DNA from: CAYSDH01 sp964429805
Lineage (GTDB): Bacteria; Bacteroidota; Bacteroidia; Flavobacteriales_D; JABDKJ01
Direction: 5' to 3'
Length of the DNA: 64,000 nucleotides
Assembly (NCBI GenBank): GCA_964429805.1
Contig: CAYSDH010000006.1
Location: 28,693 to 92,692 of the forward strand
This document shows positions 1-9,029 of the stretch, piece after piece (the stretch's first letter is position 1; each line of letters starts with the position of its first letter). The notes beneath the pieces are model-generated. The model worked only from the letters and a program-made list of their open reading frames with translations. It was not told the origin of the DNA and searched no databases. A program made the translations under genes and the position numbers.

Positions 1-1175
1 ATGGACTGCATCACCTTGGCATCAACCATGCCGCCTGCTGATAGCAGGTCTAGTCGGCTAGACTCTGTCCAGTCATTGGCACTCCAACCCGAAAGGCCAA
101 GCGTAAAGTCCATGTCGCCTAGGTCAGCAATGTAAAAGGAGGGAAGGCCAGTGCCAAGTAGTTTAACAGTAATCTTTTTTGAGATAGGAAGGAGTCTTTC
201 TAATAGTGTCAGTCTTCTTCGTCCCCATACTCTAATCTCTCTTCGACTATCGCCTTTATAGATGGATCGTGGGCAGACTATTTTGTGGTTCCATGGCTCA
301 AAGATTGCTTCGATGGGTTTACCGGGGGTAAGAATGTATCTGATGGATCTTGGGCCGTGCCGCTCTTTATTTCTTTTCAGCAATAATATGAAGTTGGCGA
401 TGTCGGCAGGGTGAAGGTCAAAACTTACTTGGTCCATGACCATGGCTGAGCTGACTTGCAAGAATCCTCTCATCCAACTATCTGGAAGGTCAATCTTTAC
501 TTCTTTGTAAGTCTCGTCTTTACCGGTTTGTACTTCAAAGCCTTTTGGGTCAATCACAAACTCGGTGTTTTTATATGACCTCAGTTTCTGAAACTCGTTG
601 TACAGAGCTTGAGAATAGTCAATGTTGGTGGTGCCGCACTTAAACTCGTCCACGTCTTTAAATACATTATGACTGCAAGAGAGTTTGCCATATACAGACT
701 CGTCTTTTGAAAAACACTCAAAAAACAACTGGTCTGGATGCACAGTAATGACAGGGTCTAACACATACCAAGCAGCAATGTCTCGCTTGTAGAGATACTG
801 AAAGTACTTACGTTGGGCTTTGTAAAAAGGAGCAGTGATTGCTCTTTTTTCTTTTCTAATCTCTTCAAGTTCTTTTGTTGCGATGCCTATTTTTTGTTCT
901 AGTCCATCGGCACCACTCATAGCTTCTGCTAGCCAGATGTCCTCTTGCGATTTGAGCCAAGCCTTGTAGTCATCTTTGTTGGATGGTCTAAACTTGAAGT
1001 CGGCCACCACCACATGATGAAGGGCGGAAATGGCCTCTCTAAAGTTGAGCGTGTCTCCTAGATTTCCAACAAAAAAAGTTGGCTCACGCAAAGAGTCAGG
1101 AGAGAAGGAGAGTCCCATGCCATTGGCTCTTGAACTAACCGTGCTGTTGCCTTTGTATTTGTGTTCAAACAGCAT
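1..1175 (-). CDS. Conserved partner of the WGR protein, probable SWIM zinc-finger family; 3' end outside window
   Basis: The minus-strand frame is open from an ATG at 1175 to the left edge, giving 391 codons without a stop, so the C-terminus is missing. It begins MLFEHKYKGNSTVSSRANGM and contains stretches such as FREAISALHHVVV, ITVHPDQLFFECFS, DLPDSWMRGFLQVSSAM and WGRRRLTLLERL. From memory this is the conserved protein that accompanies WGR-domain and MoxR/VWA genes in many bacteria and is usually labelled SWIM zinc-finger family. The CxCx(n)CxH zinc motif itself is not in the visible part, so the label rests on recall and context. The start overlaps the stop of the WGR gene by 11 bases, which argues for translational coupling in one operon. 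Biochemical function is unknown. Confidence 0.7.
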   Translation of the reverse strand, partial: MLFEHKYKGNSTVSSRANGMGLSFSPDSLREPTFFVGNLGDTLNFREAISALHHVVVADFKFRPSNKDDYKAWLKSQEDIWLAEAMSGADGLEQKIGIATKELEEIRKEKRAITAPFYKAQRKYFQYLYKRDIAAWYVLDPVITVHPDQLFFECFSKDESVYGKLSCSHNVFKDVDEFKCGTTNIDYSQALYNEFQKLRSYKNTEFVIDPKGFEVQTGKDETYKEVKIDLPDSWMRGFLQVSSAMVMDQVSFDLHPADIANFILLLKRNKERHGPRSIRYILTPGKPIEAIFEPWNHKIVCPRSIYKGDSRREIRVWGRRRLTLLERLLPISKKITVKLLGTGLPSFYIADLGDMDFTLGLSGWSANDWTESSRLDLLSAGGMVDAKVMQS

Positions 1176-4100
1176 GCGTGTAGGTTTTGATAGGTTTGAT
1201 TTTTAGCGGCATCTCTATGTCGCTGTGCTGATCATATATCTCCAGCAAAATATCTAAGCACTGAGACTTGTCCTTCAACGATTCTGTGGCTAGAATATCT
1301 GACAAGAGCTCAACAGTCATTTCTGATACCTTCCTATTCTTCATCGCTTCTTGCTTTAAAAAGGCAAAGACTCTGGCCTTGGAGGCCGCCCCAACATTGA
1401 CACCAAAGAGGATGTTTTTGAAATACTGCTTCAACAAGAGTACCGTGTACTCACTGTCTTTGGCGTGTATGTCAAGGTAGTTAGAAGTAAAGAGCATCAT
1501 GCTGCGCGAAGGGTGTTCACTCATGTGGAGCATGAGGTCTTTGCCACGCTCTTCATGAAATAGGCGAGAGATAAGCGCACGACCAAAGGCCTGCACATCT
1601 TCCTTCGGATTGTCAATAATCATGAGCACCAGTTCCAATGACCAGTGTTCACTGGTAGTCTGCTCCATGTAAAAGTCAAAGGACCTACCGCGCACATCTT
1701 CCCAGTCAGCGTCAAGCACTTTGAGGCTGAGTTCGAGTTGAGAGATAATGTCTGACTTATTCTCCAAGAAGTAGCTGATGAGTTCATCTCTCACCTTAAT
1801 CGTGTCACAGTCCTTTAATGGTAGCCAGCCTTTGAGGTCCAGCTTTTTGTTGATGCCTTTACTGTAAAACATCTGCTCGCCAATTTTCTGAGACGCATCG
1901 ACATCAGACAGCAGTAATTTGATGACAGTGCCTTCGTCAATTCCGTTTAACTCTTCGGCATAATGCGTGTTCAGAAAGGCCATGTTGTCATCATGCATGC
2001 CATCTGCCTCTTCCGCTTTCGTGATGGAGTTGATGAGTTTGTGAAACAGCGCTTCTTTATGTTCGTCATCTGCTTCAATCAGCCGCAGTACTGACGGTTC
2101 CACCGACTTTCGAGTGTCTGCGTGATGAGCAAACATGAAGCCGATTATCATTTCTGCCTTTTCAATCAGGTACTCTTCAGGAAACTCACCGAGCAGTCGA
2201 ATACCTGCAGCACGCAGATTTTCATTATCCATGTTGAGGAACTTCTCTATGTAAGACGAAGCAAGTTCGTGTGAAGGCAACTTATTTACGCGCACCAAAG
2301 CGAGTCCAAGCTCGAGCAATGGAATACGCTCTTGCTCAATGAACTTATCTAAATCTAGCTTTGACAAAGAGTTGAACAGACAGCCACTTCGCTCATCATT
2401 CACAAACTGGTTGAAGTGTGTGTAAAACGCGGTGCTGTAAGCATCTGAATTATAGAGCAAATCAGCTATTTGAGAAAACTGAATGGCCGCATTCTTAGAA
2501 AAACCATGACCTGACTCAGAGAGAATGTCAAGCACCGATTCTTTACCAAGCAAGATTAACTGTGCGATGTGCGCAGTGTCACTCAAGTGCTGAGCACAAT
2601 TTTCCATCAGCAACGTCCGACCAAGTGTGCTTGCTTCTTCATGCTCACTGGACAGAAGACTGAGAATAATATCAAAGCCAGGAGCCTTGTCCTTAAAACG
2701 GTCTTTCAGCAGATTGATTCCTAGTCTCAGAGTGGGTGCGTGAAAGGAACCTAAGAGGTCAGTAAGATGCTCATCTTTCAGGCTACGCTTAAAGTCCGGG
2801 TTATCATGAAACACTTTGAGGGCAAAGTTGCTCGTCATGGCTGACCGAGACTTACGTATCAGTCTCACTATATGCTCTGGCGCGGAGTTCCATAGCTCTG
2901 GACGCTTTTCTTCTCGGGGCAGCGTCAATTCATCTGCCTCATGTGCACCGTCCATAAATCCTGCAATGCGTCCTGCAGTATCTGTGCTCAGTCTCTGAGA
3001 ATTAGTGTAAAGTAATGAGAGAAGCGCAGGAAACTTGCTGTACTTCGGAATCCAGAATGTCTGTAATGACCATCTGCCATCTATTCTTAGATAGTTGGTT
3101 TTTGAGGTCATTATTTCATTGTCTTTTTCGTCATTTAAAGACAACATCAATTCGGTAGCGAGCGGAATGAAGCTCGATGGTTTTTCTGCCTCTATGTGGC
3201 TGAGATGCCTGACACCTCGTCTACCGAGATAAGCATTGGTACTTGATGGAGTAAAGTACCATGCATTGTCGTTGTCATCTGCATTTTTAATGCCTTTCAT
3301 CACCTTTACATAGCGGTCTTCTATACGCTCATAGCCGCTCTTGACCTTCAGCGGACGGCCAACGGCAATCTTTTTCGCACAGACTGCATAGATAGGATGG
3401 TCTTCATTAAGTTCAGCCAGCTTATATATGTAGCGCACTCCTCTAAAGAAGTTCAACTTCATAGGAATCTCTTCGACAACAGAATAAACCGCAGTTCGCA
3501 GTGTATCGTTATGCAGGCTCAAATAATATAGGTCGAGCAAAAGGGCAGAAGTGTCTTCATTTCCAGACCCTATAAATTCTAAAATCTTTTTGATAGTGGC
3601 CTCATGCTTGCTATCATAAAGTCCTTCGCGAATGAATGAAGGCAGCCTGCTCTCTATGGCTGACTTGACCTCAGTTTTCGCGATACCTTCCACGCGCAGC
3701 AGATAGTTCGTTGCCAGACGAGTGACCTTTGGGTCCTTATTCATCTTATATATGTCATGGACATATTGATAACCCTTGTCTGTGCCAATTTTACTCAGTG
3801 CCCACATGGCCGAGTAGACCTCCATGGGCTCTTCAGAAATCAAGAAGGGTACGATATGGTCAACCGCATCAGCTACTTCTAATACTCCCGCTCGCCATAA
3901 CATGCGTGAGGTTTTCCAGTCACCAGTATAGGTGCCACTGCGCACATCTTTGAGGTTTCTGATTATGGCTTTGTCTCGGTCTGTATTGCGGTCTGTCTCT
4001 ACCTGGGGCACTTCAATCACTGGGACCTCTTGCACGGGTTCTTCGCCAGACTCTGAGTAGCCTTTGCTCACCTTGCTGTCCACTAGTTTGTCAAAGATGA

Positions 4101-4284
4101 CTTTGGCCTCATCATAGACCACAGGAAAGACAGTTTTAGTCCCCTCAATCATTCGGCTTCCTCTGCGACCATATCTAAAATTGACCACAAACTTGTCGTC
4201 ACCTACTTGGCTCAATTCGGCCTCGTAGACTTTGTCAGAACGTTCGTTCTTCAGAAATAATCGTTTGCTTTCTATGGTTTTCAA
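1165..4284 (-). CDS. WGR domain protein with HEAT-like repeats (MolR/YehI type)
   Basis: This 1039-aa protein opens with a WGR-type domain at about residues 1-78; the core FRYGRRG lies at 36-42, with Tyr in the place of the Trp that names the family. The long remainder is helical and HEAT-like (for example around residues 110-215), with no obvious catalytic motif. WGR domains are known from poly(ADP-ribose) polymerases and from bacterial MolR-like proteins, where they are thought to bind nucleic acid or act as adaptors. The next gene on the strand overlaps it by 11 bases and is the conserved partner seen in MoxR-AAA/VWA operons. The gene probably belongs to such a multi-gene ATPase-adaptor system whose remaining members lie to the left of the window. 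No signal peptide, so cytoplasmic. Confidence 0.85.
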   Translation of the reverse strand: MKTIESKRLFLKNERSDKVYEAELSQVGDDKFVVNFRYGRRGSRMIEGTKTVFPVVYDEAKVIFDKLVDSKVSKGYSESGEEPVQEVPVIEVPQVETDRNTDRDKAIIRNLKDVRSGTYTGDWKTSRMLWRAGVLEVADAVDHIVPFLISEEPMEVYSAMWALSKIGTDKGYQYVHDIYKMNKDPKVTRLATNYLLRVEGIAKTEVKSAIESRLPSFIREGLYDSKHEATIKKILEFIGSGNEDTSALLLDLYYLSLHNDTLRTAVYSVVEEIPMKLNFFRGVRYIYKLAELNEDHPIYAVCAKKIAVGRPLKVKSGYERIEDRYVKVMKGIKNADDNDNAWYFTPSSTNAYLGRRGVRHLSHIEAEKPSSFIPLATELMLSLNDEKDNEIMTSKTNYLRIDGRWSLQTFWIPKYSKFPALLSLLYTNSQRLSTDTAGRIAGFMDGAHEADELTLPREEKRPELWNSAPEHIVRLIRKSRSAMTSNFALKVFHDNPDFKRSLKDEHLTDLLGSFHAPTLRLGINLLKDRFKDKAPGFDIILSLLSSEHEEASTLGRTLLMENCAQHLSDTAHIAQLILLGKESVLDILSESGHGFSKNAAIQFSQIADLLYNSDAYSTAFYTHFNQFVNDERSGCLFNSLSKLDLDKFIEQERIPLLELGLALVRVNKLPSHELASSYIEKFLNMDNENLRAAGIRLLGEFPEEYLIEKAEMIIGFMFAHHADTRKSVEPSVLRLIEADDEHKEALFHKLINSITKAEEADGMHDDNMAFLNTHYAEELNGIDEGTVIKLLLSDVDASQKIGEQMFYSKGINKKLDLKGWLPLKDCDTIKVRDELISYFLENKSDIISQLELSLKVLDADWEDVRGRSFDFYMEQTTSEHWSLELVLMIIDNPKEDVQAFGRALISRLFHEERGKDLMLHMSEHPSRSMMLFTSNYLDIHAKDSEYTVLLLKQYFKNILFGVNVGAASKARVFAFLKQEAMKNRKVSEMTVELLSDILATESLKDKSQCLDILLEIYDQHSDIEMPLKIKPIKTYTHAV

Positions 4285-4396
4285 CTAGCGGTTGATTTTC
4301 GAGTAGGAGCCACAAAATAATTATTTAGACTCAACATTTTACCGTTCTGCGGCTGACACTTTTGCATGTGGCTGCAACGCCTTGTCTACTATGTCA

Positions 4397-4996
4397 TTAC
4401 AGTTTTATACTGCGAAACGTGAGGTTAATTCTGGGGCTGTGAATTTTTTTAGTTGGCGGAAGGCGATGCAACCAATGCTCTTGGGTCTCACCTTTCATGA
4501 CGAGCAGGCTTCCACTTTCAAGTTCTATGTCTACACGTAATTTGCTCTCTTTGTGTTTGAACGAAAACTTCCGCTCTGCACCAAAACTGAGCGAGGCGAT
4601 TGCCGCGCGATACTCCAGTGTTTTCTCTCCGTCACTGTGCCAAGACATGCCCTCAGCCCCGTCATGATAGAGGTTTGCCAAACAAGAGTTGTAACTGCAG
4701 TTGGAGATTTCTTCCACCATGGCTTTTAATTCTCGCAGCTCGGCTGTCCATATCAGTGCCTTTTTTGTGATGTTAGAATAAGTGTAGTCATACTCCTCAT
4801 CACCATACCAGGCGGCCTTCCTTTTGGTTATAAAGTGCTTACCAAATATTTTCGCCTCGTCATGTTTCCAGTCTAAGTTGGCGAGTAAGTGCTGATAATA
4901 CTCATGCGCCTGCGTGTCGTTCATAATCGGCCCGTGATATTTGGCAGAACCGTCATGCGGGAGTATGTCAATGGGGTCGTGCAGGAATAATTGCAT
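4397..4996 (-). CDS. AlkB-like 2-oxoglutarate/Fe(II) DNA repair dioxygenase
   Basis: At 199 aa this has the length and layout of the small ALKBH2-like AlkB proteins, which remove methyl groups from N1-methyladenine and N3-methylcytosine by oxidation. The iron-binding triad is visible: His120 and Asp122 in SWHSDGE, and His177 in EHWLHRLP. The 2-oxoglutarate-binding arginines are in SPRINLTFR (Arg189 and Arg195). The nucleotide-recognition region includes PIMNDTQ and ADEEYDYTYS-like segments, as in ALKBH2. It is a single gene, 112 bases downstream of the start of the WGR gene and on the same strand, and its own start at 4996 is divergent from the cytochrome gene at 5136. No signal peptide; cytosolic DNA/RNA repair is the expected role. 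Confidence 0.92.
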   Translation of the reverse strand: MQLFLHDPIDILPHDGSAKYHGPIMNDTQAHEYYQHLLANLDWKHDEAKIFGKHFITKRKAAWYGDEEYDYTYSNITKKALIWTAELRELKAMVEEISNCSYNSCLANLYHDGAEGMSWHSDGEKTLEYRAAIASLSFGAERKFSFKHKESKLRVDIELESGSLLVMKGETQEHWLHRLPPTKKIHSPRINLTFRSIKL

Positions 4997-5135
4997 TGAG
5001 GCTATTCTGAATTTCGGGAGTATGAATGTAAAATTCTGATTTCTAAATTTGACCTGTGACTGAGTCTATTCTTATCCAAATTGACTTTGTCAATACTGCT
5101 ATAATCTGCAGACTTTCTTTTAACTTGAGCATCAA

Positions 5136-6581
5136 ATGAATCTCCCCTCAATGAAAAACTCATTCTTTTCTTTTCGTTCGTTTGTTTTGACCTTCATAGT
5201 CGCGACTCTGCTGCTTGTGGTTTCTTGTAAGAAAGACGAAGCAGATGTTCCAATCTCAGACCCTGGACCTAGTAGCCCCGCGGGCACTTCGTCTATTCAG
5301 TCGTCAAACCAGCGTGATGGAGACCCCGCTGCAGGTTATGACTATCTGGTCAACGGTGATTATATCAGGAGCGGAATTCCGTATCAGTTGTTTCTCAATC
5401 TCTTTGGCGAAGACCCAAGTAATGAACTCGGGAGAACTGGAGATCAGGCGGTGTTAGACCATGAGTATAATGCGGCTGACGCCAATAATGGTGTGCGCAT
5501 AGTCGGGCCAAATTGCTTGCAATGTCATGCGCAGCATATTAATGGTGAGTTGGTGGTCGGACTAGGAAACTCGGTAGGCGATTTTACTACGAGCAATGCT
5601 GGTTCAGGAGCAACCTTGACCACTGGAATACAGTTTTTTTATGGTGCAGGGTCGCCAGAAGATGAAGCTTCGCAAGCATTTATCAGAGCCGTAGAGGCGA
5701 CAGGAGATGAGATAGTCTGTGAGGTAAGAGGAGTAAATCCAGCCGATAAACTGGCTGCTGTGTTGGCTTCTCATCGAGACCCCAATGATTTGACTTGGTT
5801 TGATGAGCCGCAGCTGGGATTGCCGACTGAGGTGATTCCTACAGACGTGCCGCCATGGTGGCACATGAGTAAAAAGAATGCCATGTTTTACAATGCGGCA
5901 GGCACCCACGACTTTGCCCGATTTATGATGAGTTCTAATTTGCTGACAGTCGAAAATTCAGAGGAGGCCGCTGAGGTCGACTCGCACTTTAATGATGTGT
6001 TGGCGTTTATACAGTCCATCGAGCCACCGGTGTATCCAGAGAGTATTGATGCTGTGCTTGCTGATGAAGGGAAGACCATTTTTGAGACAAAGTGTCAAGG
6101 CTGTCATGGCTCTTATGGCAGTGAAGAAAGCTACCCCAACTTATTGGTTGATTTAGAAACCATAGGTACAGACCCACTTCTAATCGAGTCTAATTTTGCC
6201 TACCCCGCCTTCGTTGATTGGTGGAATGAGTCGTGGTTTGCTCAAGGCGAATTTGCGGGAATACTGTCACCTTCACTAGGCTACGTGGCGCCACCACTGG
6301 ACGGGATTTGGGCCACGGCTCCATATCTGCACAATGGTTCAGTTCCAACTCTCGAAGACTTGCTGAACAGTACTCAGCGTCCGACATACTGGAAAAGAAC
6401 CTATGACACAGACGATGTGGACTATGAAAAGGTCGGATGGAACTATACTGAAGAGGCTGGAGGAAGCACCACTATATATGACACTACGCTTCCGGGTTAC
6501 TCAAACAGTGGTCACACGTTTGGAGACTTATTGAGCAATACGCAACGCTCGGCTTTGATTGAGTACCTCAAGACATTGTAG
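5136..6581 (+). CDS. Dihaem c-type cytochrome lipoprotein, RoxA/DHOR-like
   Basis: This 481-aa exported protein has a signal peptide with lipobox LVVSC (Cys31), so it is predicted to be a lipoprotein. It carries two CxxCH haem-binding motifs, CLQCH at 127-131 and CQGCH at 320-324. The C-terminal segment PPLDGIWATAPYLHNGSVPT (386-405) is the signature seen in dihaem oxidoreductases related to MauG, cytochrome c peroxidase and the rubber oxygenase RoxA. The family oxidises or cleaves diverse substrates with an Fe(II)/Fe(III) haem pair; the substrate here cannot be read from sequence. A second in-frame ATG lies at 5151, directly before the KNSFFSFR region, and would give an equally good signal peptide. 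It stands alone and converges with the thioredoxin gene. Confidence 0.85.
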   Translation: MNLPSMKNSFFSFRSFVLTFIVATLLLVVSCKKDEADVPISDPGPSSPAGTSSIQSSNQRDGDPAAGYDYLVNGDYIRSGIPYQLFLNLFGEDPSNELGRTGDQAVLDHEYNAADANNGVRIVGPNCLQCHAQHINGELVVGLGNSVGDFTTSNAGSGATLTTGIQFFYGAGSPEDEASQAFIRAVEATGDEIVCEVRGVNPADKLAAVLASHRDPNDLTWFDEPQLGLPTEVIPTDVPPWWHMSKKNAMFYNAAGTHDFARFMMSSNLLTVENSEEAAEVDSHFNDVLAFIQSIEPPVYPESIDAVLADEGKTIFETKCQGCHGSYGSEESYPNLLVDLETIGTDPLLIESNFAYPAFVDWWNESWFAQGEFAGILSPSLGYVAPPLDGIWATAPYLHNGSVPTLEDLLNSTQRPTYWKRTYDTDDVDYEKVGWNYTEEAGGSTTIYDTTLPGYSNSGHTFGDLLSNTQRSALIEYLKTL

Positions 6582-6600
6582 TGACCCGCTAAGAGGTCGA

Positions 6601-7050
6601 TTACTTTTTATTTGAGCCTTTTAAGAAGCGCTGAATGTTGCGAGCCATGGCGTTAGGGTCATCAGAGTCTCCGAAGCCTACCATCTTGTTGGTCTCGTTT
6701 AGCTGAGCATCGACCTGAACAAAAGTTGGTACGCTTCTGATGCCGTACCTTCCAGTAAACCCTTCGGCATCTGTATCGACATCAACCTTGATTAACATCA
6801 CATCTGCAAAGGTCTTTTTCATAATTCCTTTGCTGAATGATTTATTCAAATGCTTGCATGGGCCGCACCATGTAGCCGTGAAATACAACACCGGAGTTTT
6901 TCCTTCTTCCTCTGCTTGCGCAACTAGTTCGGTCATTGACTTTGACTGCTCAAGCGAGTAGTAATGTATAGGCTCAATTTTTTGAGCGTGAACAGATGAT
7001 GCTCCTACGAGCAGAAAACCTACGAACATAAGGGCTAAGGTGTACTTCAT
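6601..7050 (-). CDS. Exported thioredoxin-like protein
   Basis: The 149-aa protein starts with a clear Sec signal peptide (hydrophobic residues 3-20, cleavage near SVHAQ at about 23) followed by a thioredoxin fold. The redox site is WCGPC (Cys62 and Cys65), and a cis-Pro loop is visible in IRSVPTFVQ. It should act in the periplasm as a disulfide reductase or oxidase. The 3' end faces the dihaem cytochrome gene only 19 bases away; exported thioredoxins often support cytochrome c maturation, but this is inference from proximity. A TAGTTTTG box lies 4 bases before the ATG on the same strand, which suggests a very short or absent leader. Confidence 0.88.
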   Translation of the reverse strand: MKYTLALMFVGFLLVGASSVHAQKIEPIHYYSLEQSKSMTELVAQAEEEGKTPVLYFTATWCGPCKHLNKSFSKGIMKKTFADVMLIKVDVDTDAEGFTGRYGIRSVPTFVQVDAQLNETNKMVGFGDSDDPNAMARNIQRFLKGSNKK

Positions 7051-7054
7051 CTGT

Positions 7055-7062
7055 CAAAACTA
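7055..7062 (-). promoter_or_regulatory. Bacteroidota -7 box for the thioredoxin gene
   Basis: Read on the minus strand the bases are TAGTTTTG, an exact match to TAnnTTTG, followed by ACAG and then the ATG at 7050. I see no well-spaced TTTG -33 element. If the box is used, transcription would begin at or next to the start codon. Confidence 0.45.
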
Positions 7063-7152
7063 CAAAAGAACAATCAGCGTATGCGCGATATGAAATCAAC
7101 TTGTTATCAGCTGAAATAGCTCATCGAGATAGTAGGATCTGTTCCCTTCACT

Positions 7153-7629
7153 CTATGCGCTAAAGCAACTGCCAGTGCCGCTGGCCATGATGCTCAGACA
7201 GAAACCGTTTGCGTTTTGAGACTCGTTGTGACCACGGTTTAAAATGCAGTGCCCGAGTTCATGAAACACCACAAATTCTCTGCTTAGATCAGAGGCATTG
7301 TTCCAAAATGGCGTGTCAATTGTCACCGTATTCGGATGCTGAGAGCTCCACGAGCATTGGCCAGCCACCCCCGTTTGGCTTATGTCTTCAAAGTGTGTGT
7401 CAAGGAGATTGATGGCCTGCGTGAACGACAGTCCTCTCAGGTTCGCCTCTTCTTCAAAAGCCTCAACGTAAGGTCTCATTGCTGCATGTATATTCTCAAA
7501 AGAGGATTCTGTTTCGGTAGTTGCTAGTGCTGCGGGTTGCTCAGAGAGTGTGTCTTTTTGACAAGCTGTGAGTAGCAGTGCACTGAAGAAAATTGCATGA
7601 ATTCGTGTCATAGGTATCGAATGTTTCAA
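7153..7629 (-). CDS. Lipoprotein with HExxH zinc metallopeptidase motif
   Basis: A 158-aa predicted lipoprotein with lipobox LLTAC (Cys23). The catalytic-looking motif FHELGHCILNRGH sits at 122-134: HELGH supplies two zinc ligands and the general base Glu124, and His134 may be the third ligand. The His spacing differs from the metzincin HExxHxxGxxH pattern. Four further cysteines (92, 128, 144, 155) could form disulfides in the periplasm. Similar short lipoproteins occur in Bacteroidota and are usually annotated as putative metalloproteinases; no substrate is known to me. A second start at Met7 (7611) would also give a good signal peptide. It is a single gene. Confidence 0.75.
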   Translation of the reverse strand: MKHSIPMTRIHAIFFSALLLTACQKDTLSEQPAALATTETESSFENIHAAMRPYVEAFEEEANLRGLSFTQAINLLDTHFEDISQTGVAGQCSWSSQHPNTVTIDTPFWNNASDLSREFVVFHELGHCILNRGHNESQNANGFCLSIMASGTGSCFSA

Positions 7630-7781
7630 GGTTGAAAAAAGGAGAGTGGAGCACTCTTTGAACAGTACAATTCGATATCATAGACGGGGCTTTCATATAC
7701 AACGAGCCCAGAGAAAAATTCATTGTCTACCTCTGACGAGTTTAGAATGGTGTTGGTCGAAAAGCTAGTGGCTAACTTAAA

Positions 7782-8555
7782 TCAAGAAAACTTAAGGTGT
7801 CTGACTGAGCGTCCGTCATTCAAGATTTCGTGCAGGGCATCAATACCAATTTTGATGTGCTCGTCTACAAAGTTTTTGGTGACTAGTTCATCACTCTTTG
7901 TGGTTTTTACACCATCTGGAATCATAGGCTGATCAGAGACGAGGAGTAGTGCACCAGCGGGAATTTTATTTGCAAACCCGACAGTAAAAATCGTGGCCGT
8001 CTCCATGTCGATGCCCATGCTGCGCACCTTTCTCAGTTTCTTTTTAAACTTCTCGTCATGCTCCCAAACCCTGCGGTTGGTGGTGTACACAGTACCAGTC
8101 CAGTAGTCTTTGCCATGCTCTCTTATGGTAGTGCTCACGGCACGCTGAAGACTAAAGGCAGGCAGCGCAGGCACTTCTGCCGGCAAGTAGTCATTAGAAG
8201 TTCCTTCACCTCTTATTGCCGCGATGGGCAGAATCAAATCACCGAGTTTGTTCTTCTTTTTTAAGCCTCCGCACTTTCCTAAAAAGAGCACAGCCTTTGG
8301 CTTAATAGAGCTGAGTAGATCCATGCACGTAGCCGCATTCGGACTTCCCATTCCGAAATTAATCATGGTGATGTTGTCGGCCGTAGCATTGAGCATGGCC
8401 TTGTTTTCACCTTTTAATTCTGCGTCAGTCATCTCGGCAAATCGTCTGACATAGCCGTCAAAATTGGTGAGTAGTATACATCTGCCAAAATCCTCTAGAG
8501 CTACACCAGTATACCGTGGTAACCAATTAGCAACAATTTCTTTCTTGTCTTTCAT
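7782..8555 (-). CDS. amn: AMP nucleosidase
   Basis: This 257-aa protein matches the short AMP nucleosidase form found in Bacteroidota, which hydrolyses AMP to adenine and ribose 5-phosphate and so helps set the adenylate pool. It shows the nucleoside phosphorylase-like fold: a glycine-rich MINFGMGSPNAAT (64-76), FLGKCGGL (91-98), the purine and ribose-binding Met-Glu pair in GIDMETAT (181-188) and the catalytic Asp in SDQP (207-210). The long N-terminal domain of E. coli Amn is absent, as usual for this group. It is cytoplasmic. The gene is separated from the neighbouring YCII gene by 77 bases on the same strand, so co-transcription is possible. Confidence 0.92.
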   Translation of the reverse strand: MKDKKEIVANWLPRYTGVALEDFGRCILLTNFDGYVRRFAEMTDAELKGENKAMLNATADNITMINFGMGSPNAATCMDLLSSIKPKAVLFLGKCGGLKKKNKLGDLILPIAAIRGEGTSNDYLPAEVPALPAFSLQRAVSTTIREHGKDYWTGTVYTTNRRVWEHDEKFKKKLRKVRSMGIDMETATIFTVGFANKIPAGALLLVSDQPMIPDGVKTTKSDELVTKNFVDEHIKIGIDALHEILNDGRSVRHLKFS

Positions 8556-8632
8556 GTCAGGTGAATGTCGAGAATTTTTAATGAATCTATTTTTGGTGGT
8601 GCGGAGTGCTCAGTCGGCCAAGCTCACTGAGG

Positions 8633-8998
8633 TCATTTCTCTTCTTCGATTTCCTCCATTTTAAGAAGCGGTCGGACTTCTATCTTCCAAGGGCCGAGTT
8701 CAAAACGGGGGTCAGCCTTGGCAATTTTGATTGCCTCGTCTAAGTCAAAGGCCTTGATGTGGTAGTAGCCGCTCACTATTTCGCGCTCCACGTCAATAGT
8801 CAGATGACTCATCTTATCATCGTTTTTCATCACTATGGCGCCTTGTGGCTTAAGTGGTTGCACGGCTATGAGCTTACCTTCTTCAGTGAGTTGGGCAACA
8901 TATTCTGACACTTTTTCAATGTGTCTTGCCTGTTCATCTTTCGGACGTTTTGCCATGGGCTGTCCTTTCGCGCGTATGAGTAGTAAAAATTCTTTCAT
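8633..8998 (-). CDS. YCII-related domain protein
   Basis: The 121-aa protein fits the YCII-related (DGPF-like) family: a ferredoxin-like fold starting MKEFLLLIRAKG, a helix with HIEKVSEYVAQLTEEGKL, and the typical ending AFDLDEAIKIAKADPRFELG. Members often sit near sigma factors or act as small enzymes, but most, like this one, have no known function. No export signal. It lies 31 bases downstream of the helicase stop region and on the same strand, so it may be transcribed from the helicase promoter. Confidence 0.85.
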   Translation of the reverse strand: MKEFLLLIRAKGQPMAKRPKDEQARHIEKVSEYVAQLTEEGKLIAVQPLKPQGAIVMKNDDKMSHLTIDVEREIVSGYYHIKAFDLDEAIKIAKADPRFELGPWKIEVRPLLKMEEIEEEK

Positions 8999-9029
8999 GT
9001 GTATCTGTGACTTATTTCTGTGTGATGAA

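Noticed and set aside
5081..5105. Sigma70-like TTGACT and TATAAT before the cytochrome gene
   Set aside because: The spacer is only 13 bases and Bacteroidota promoters use a different consensus; probably chance.
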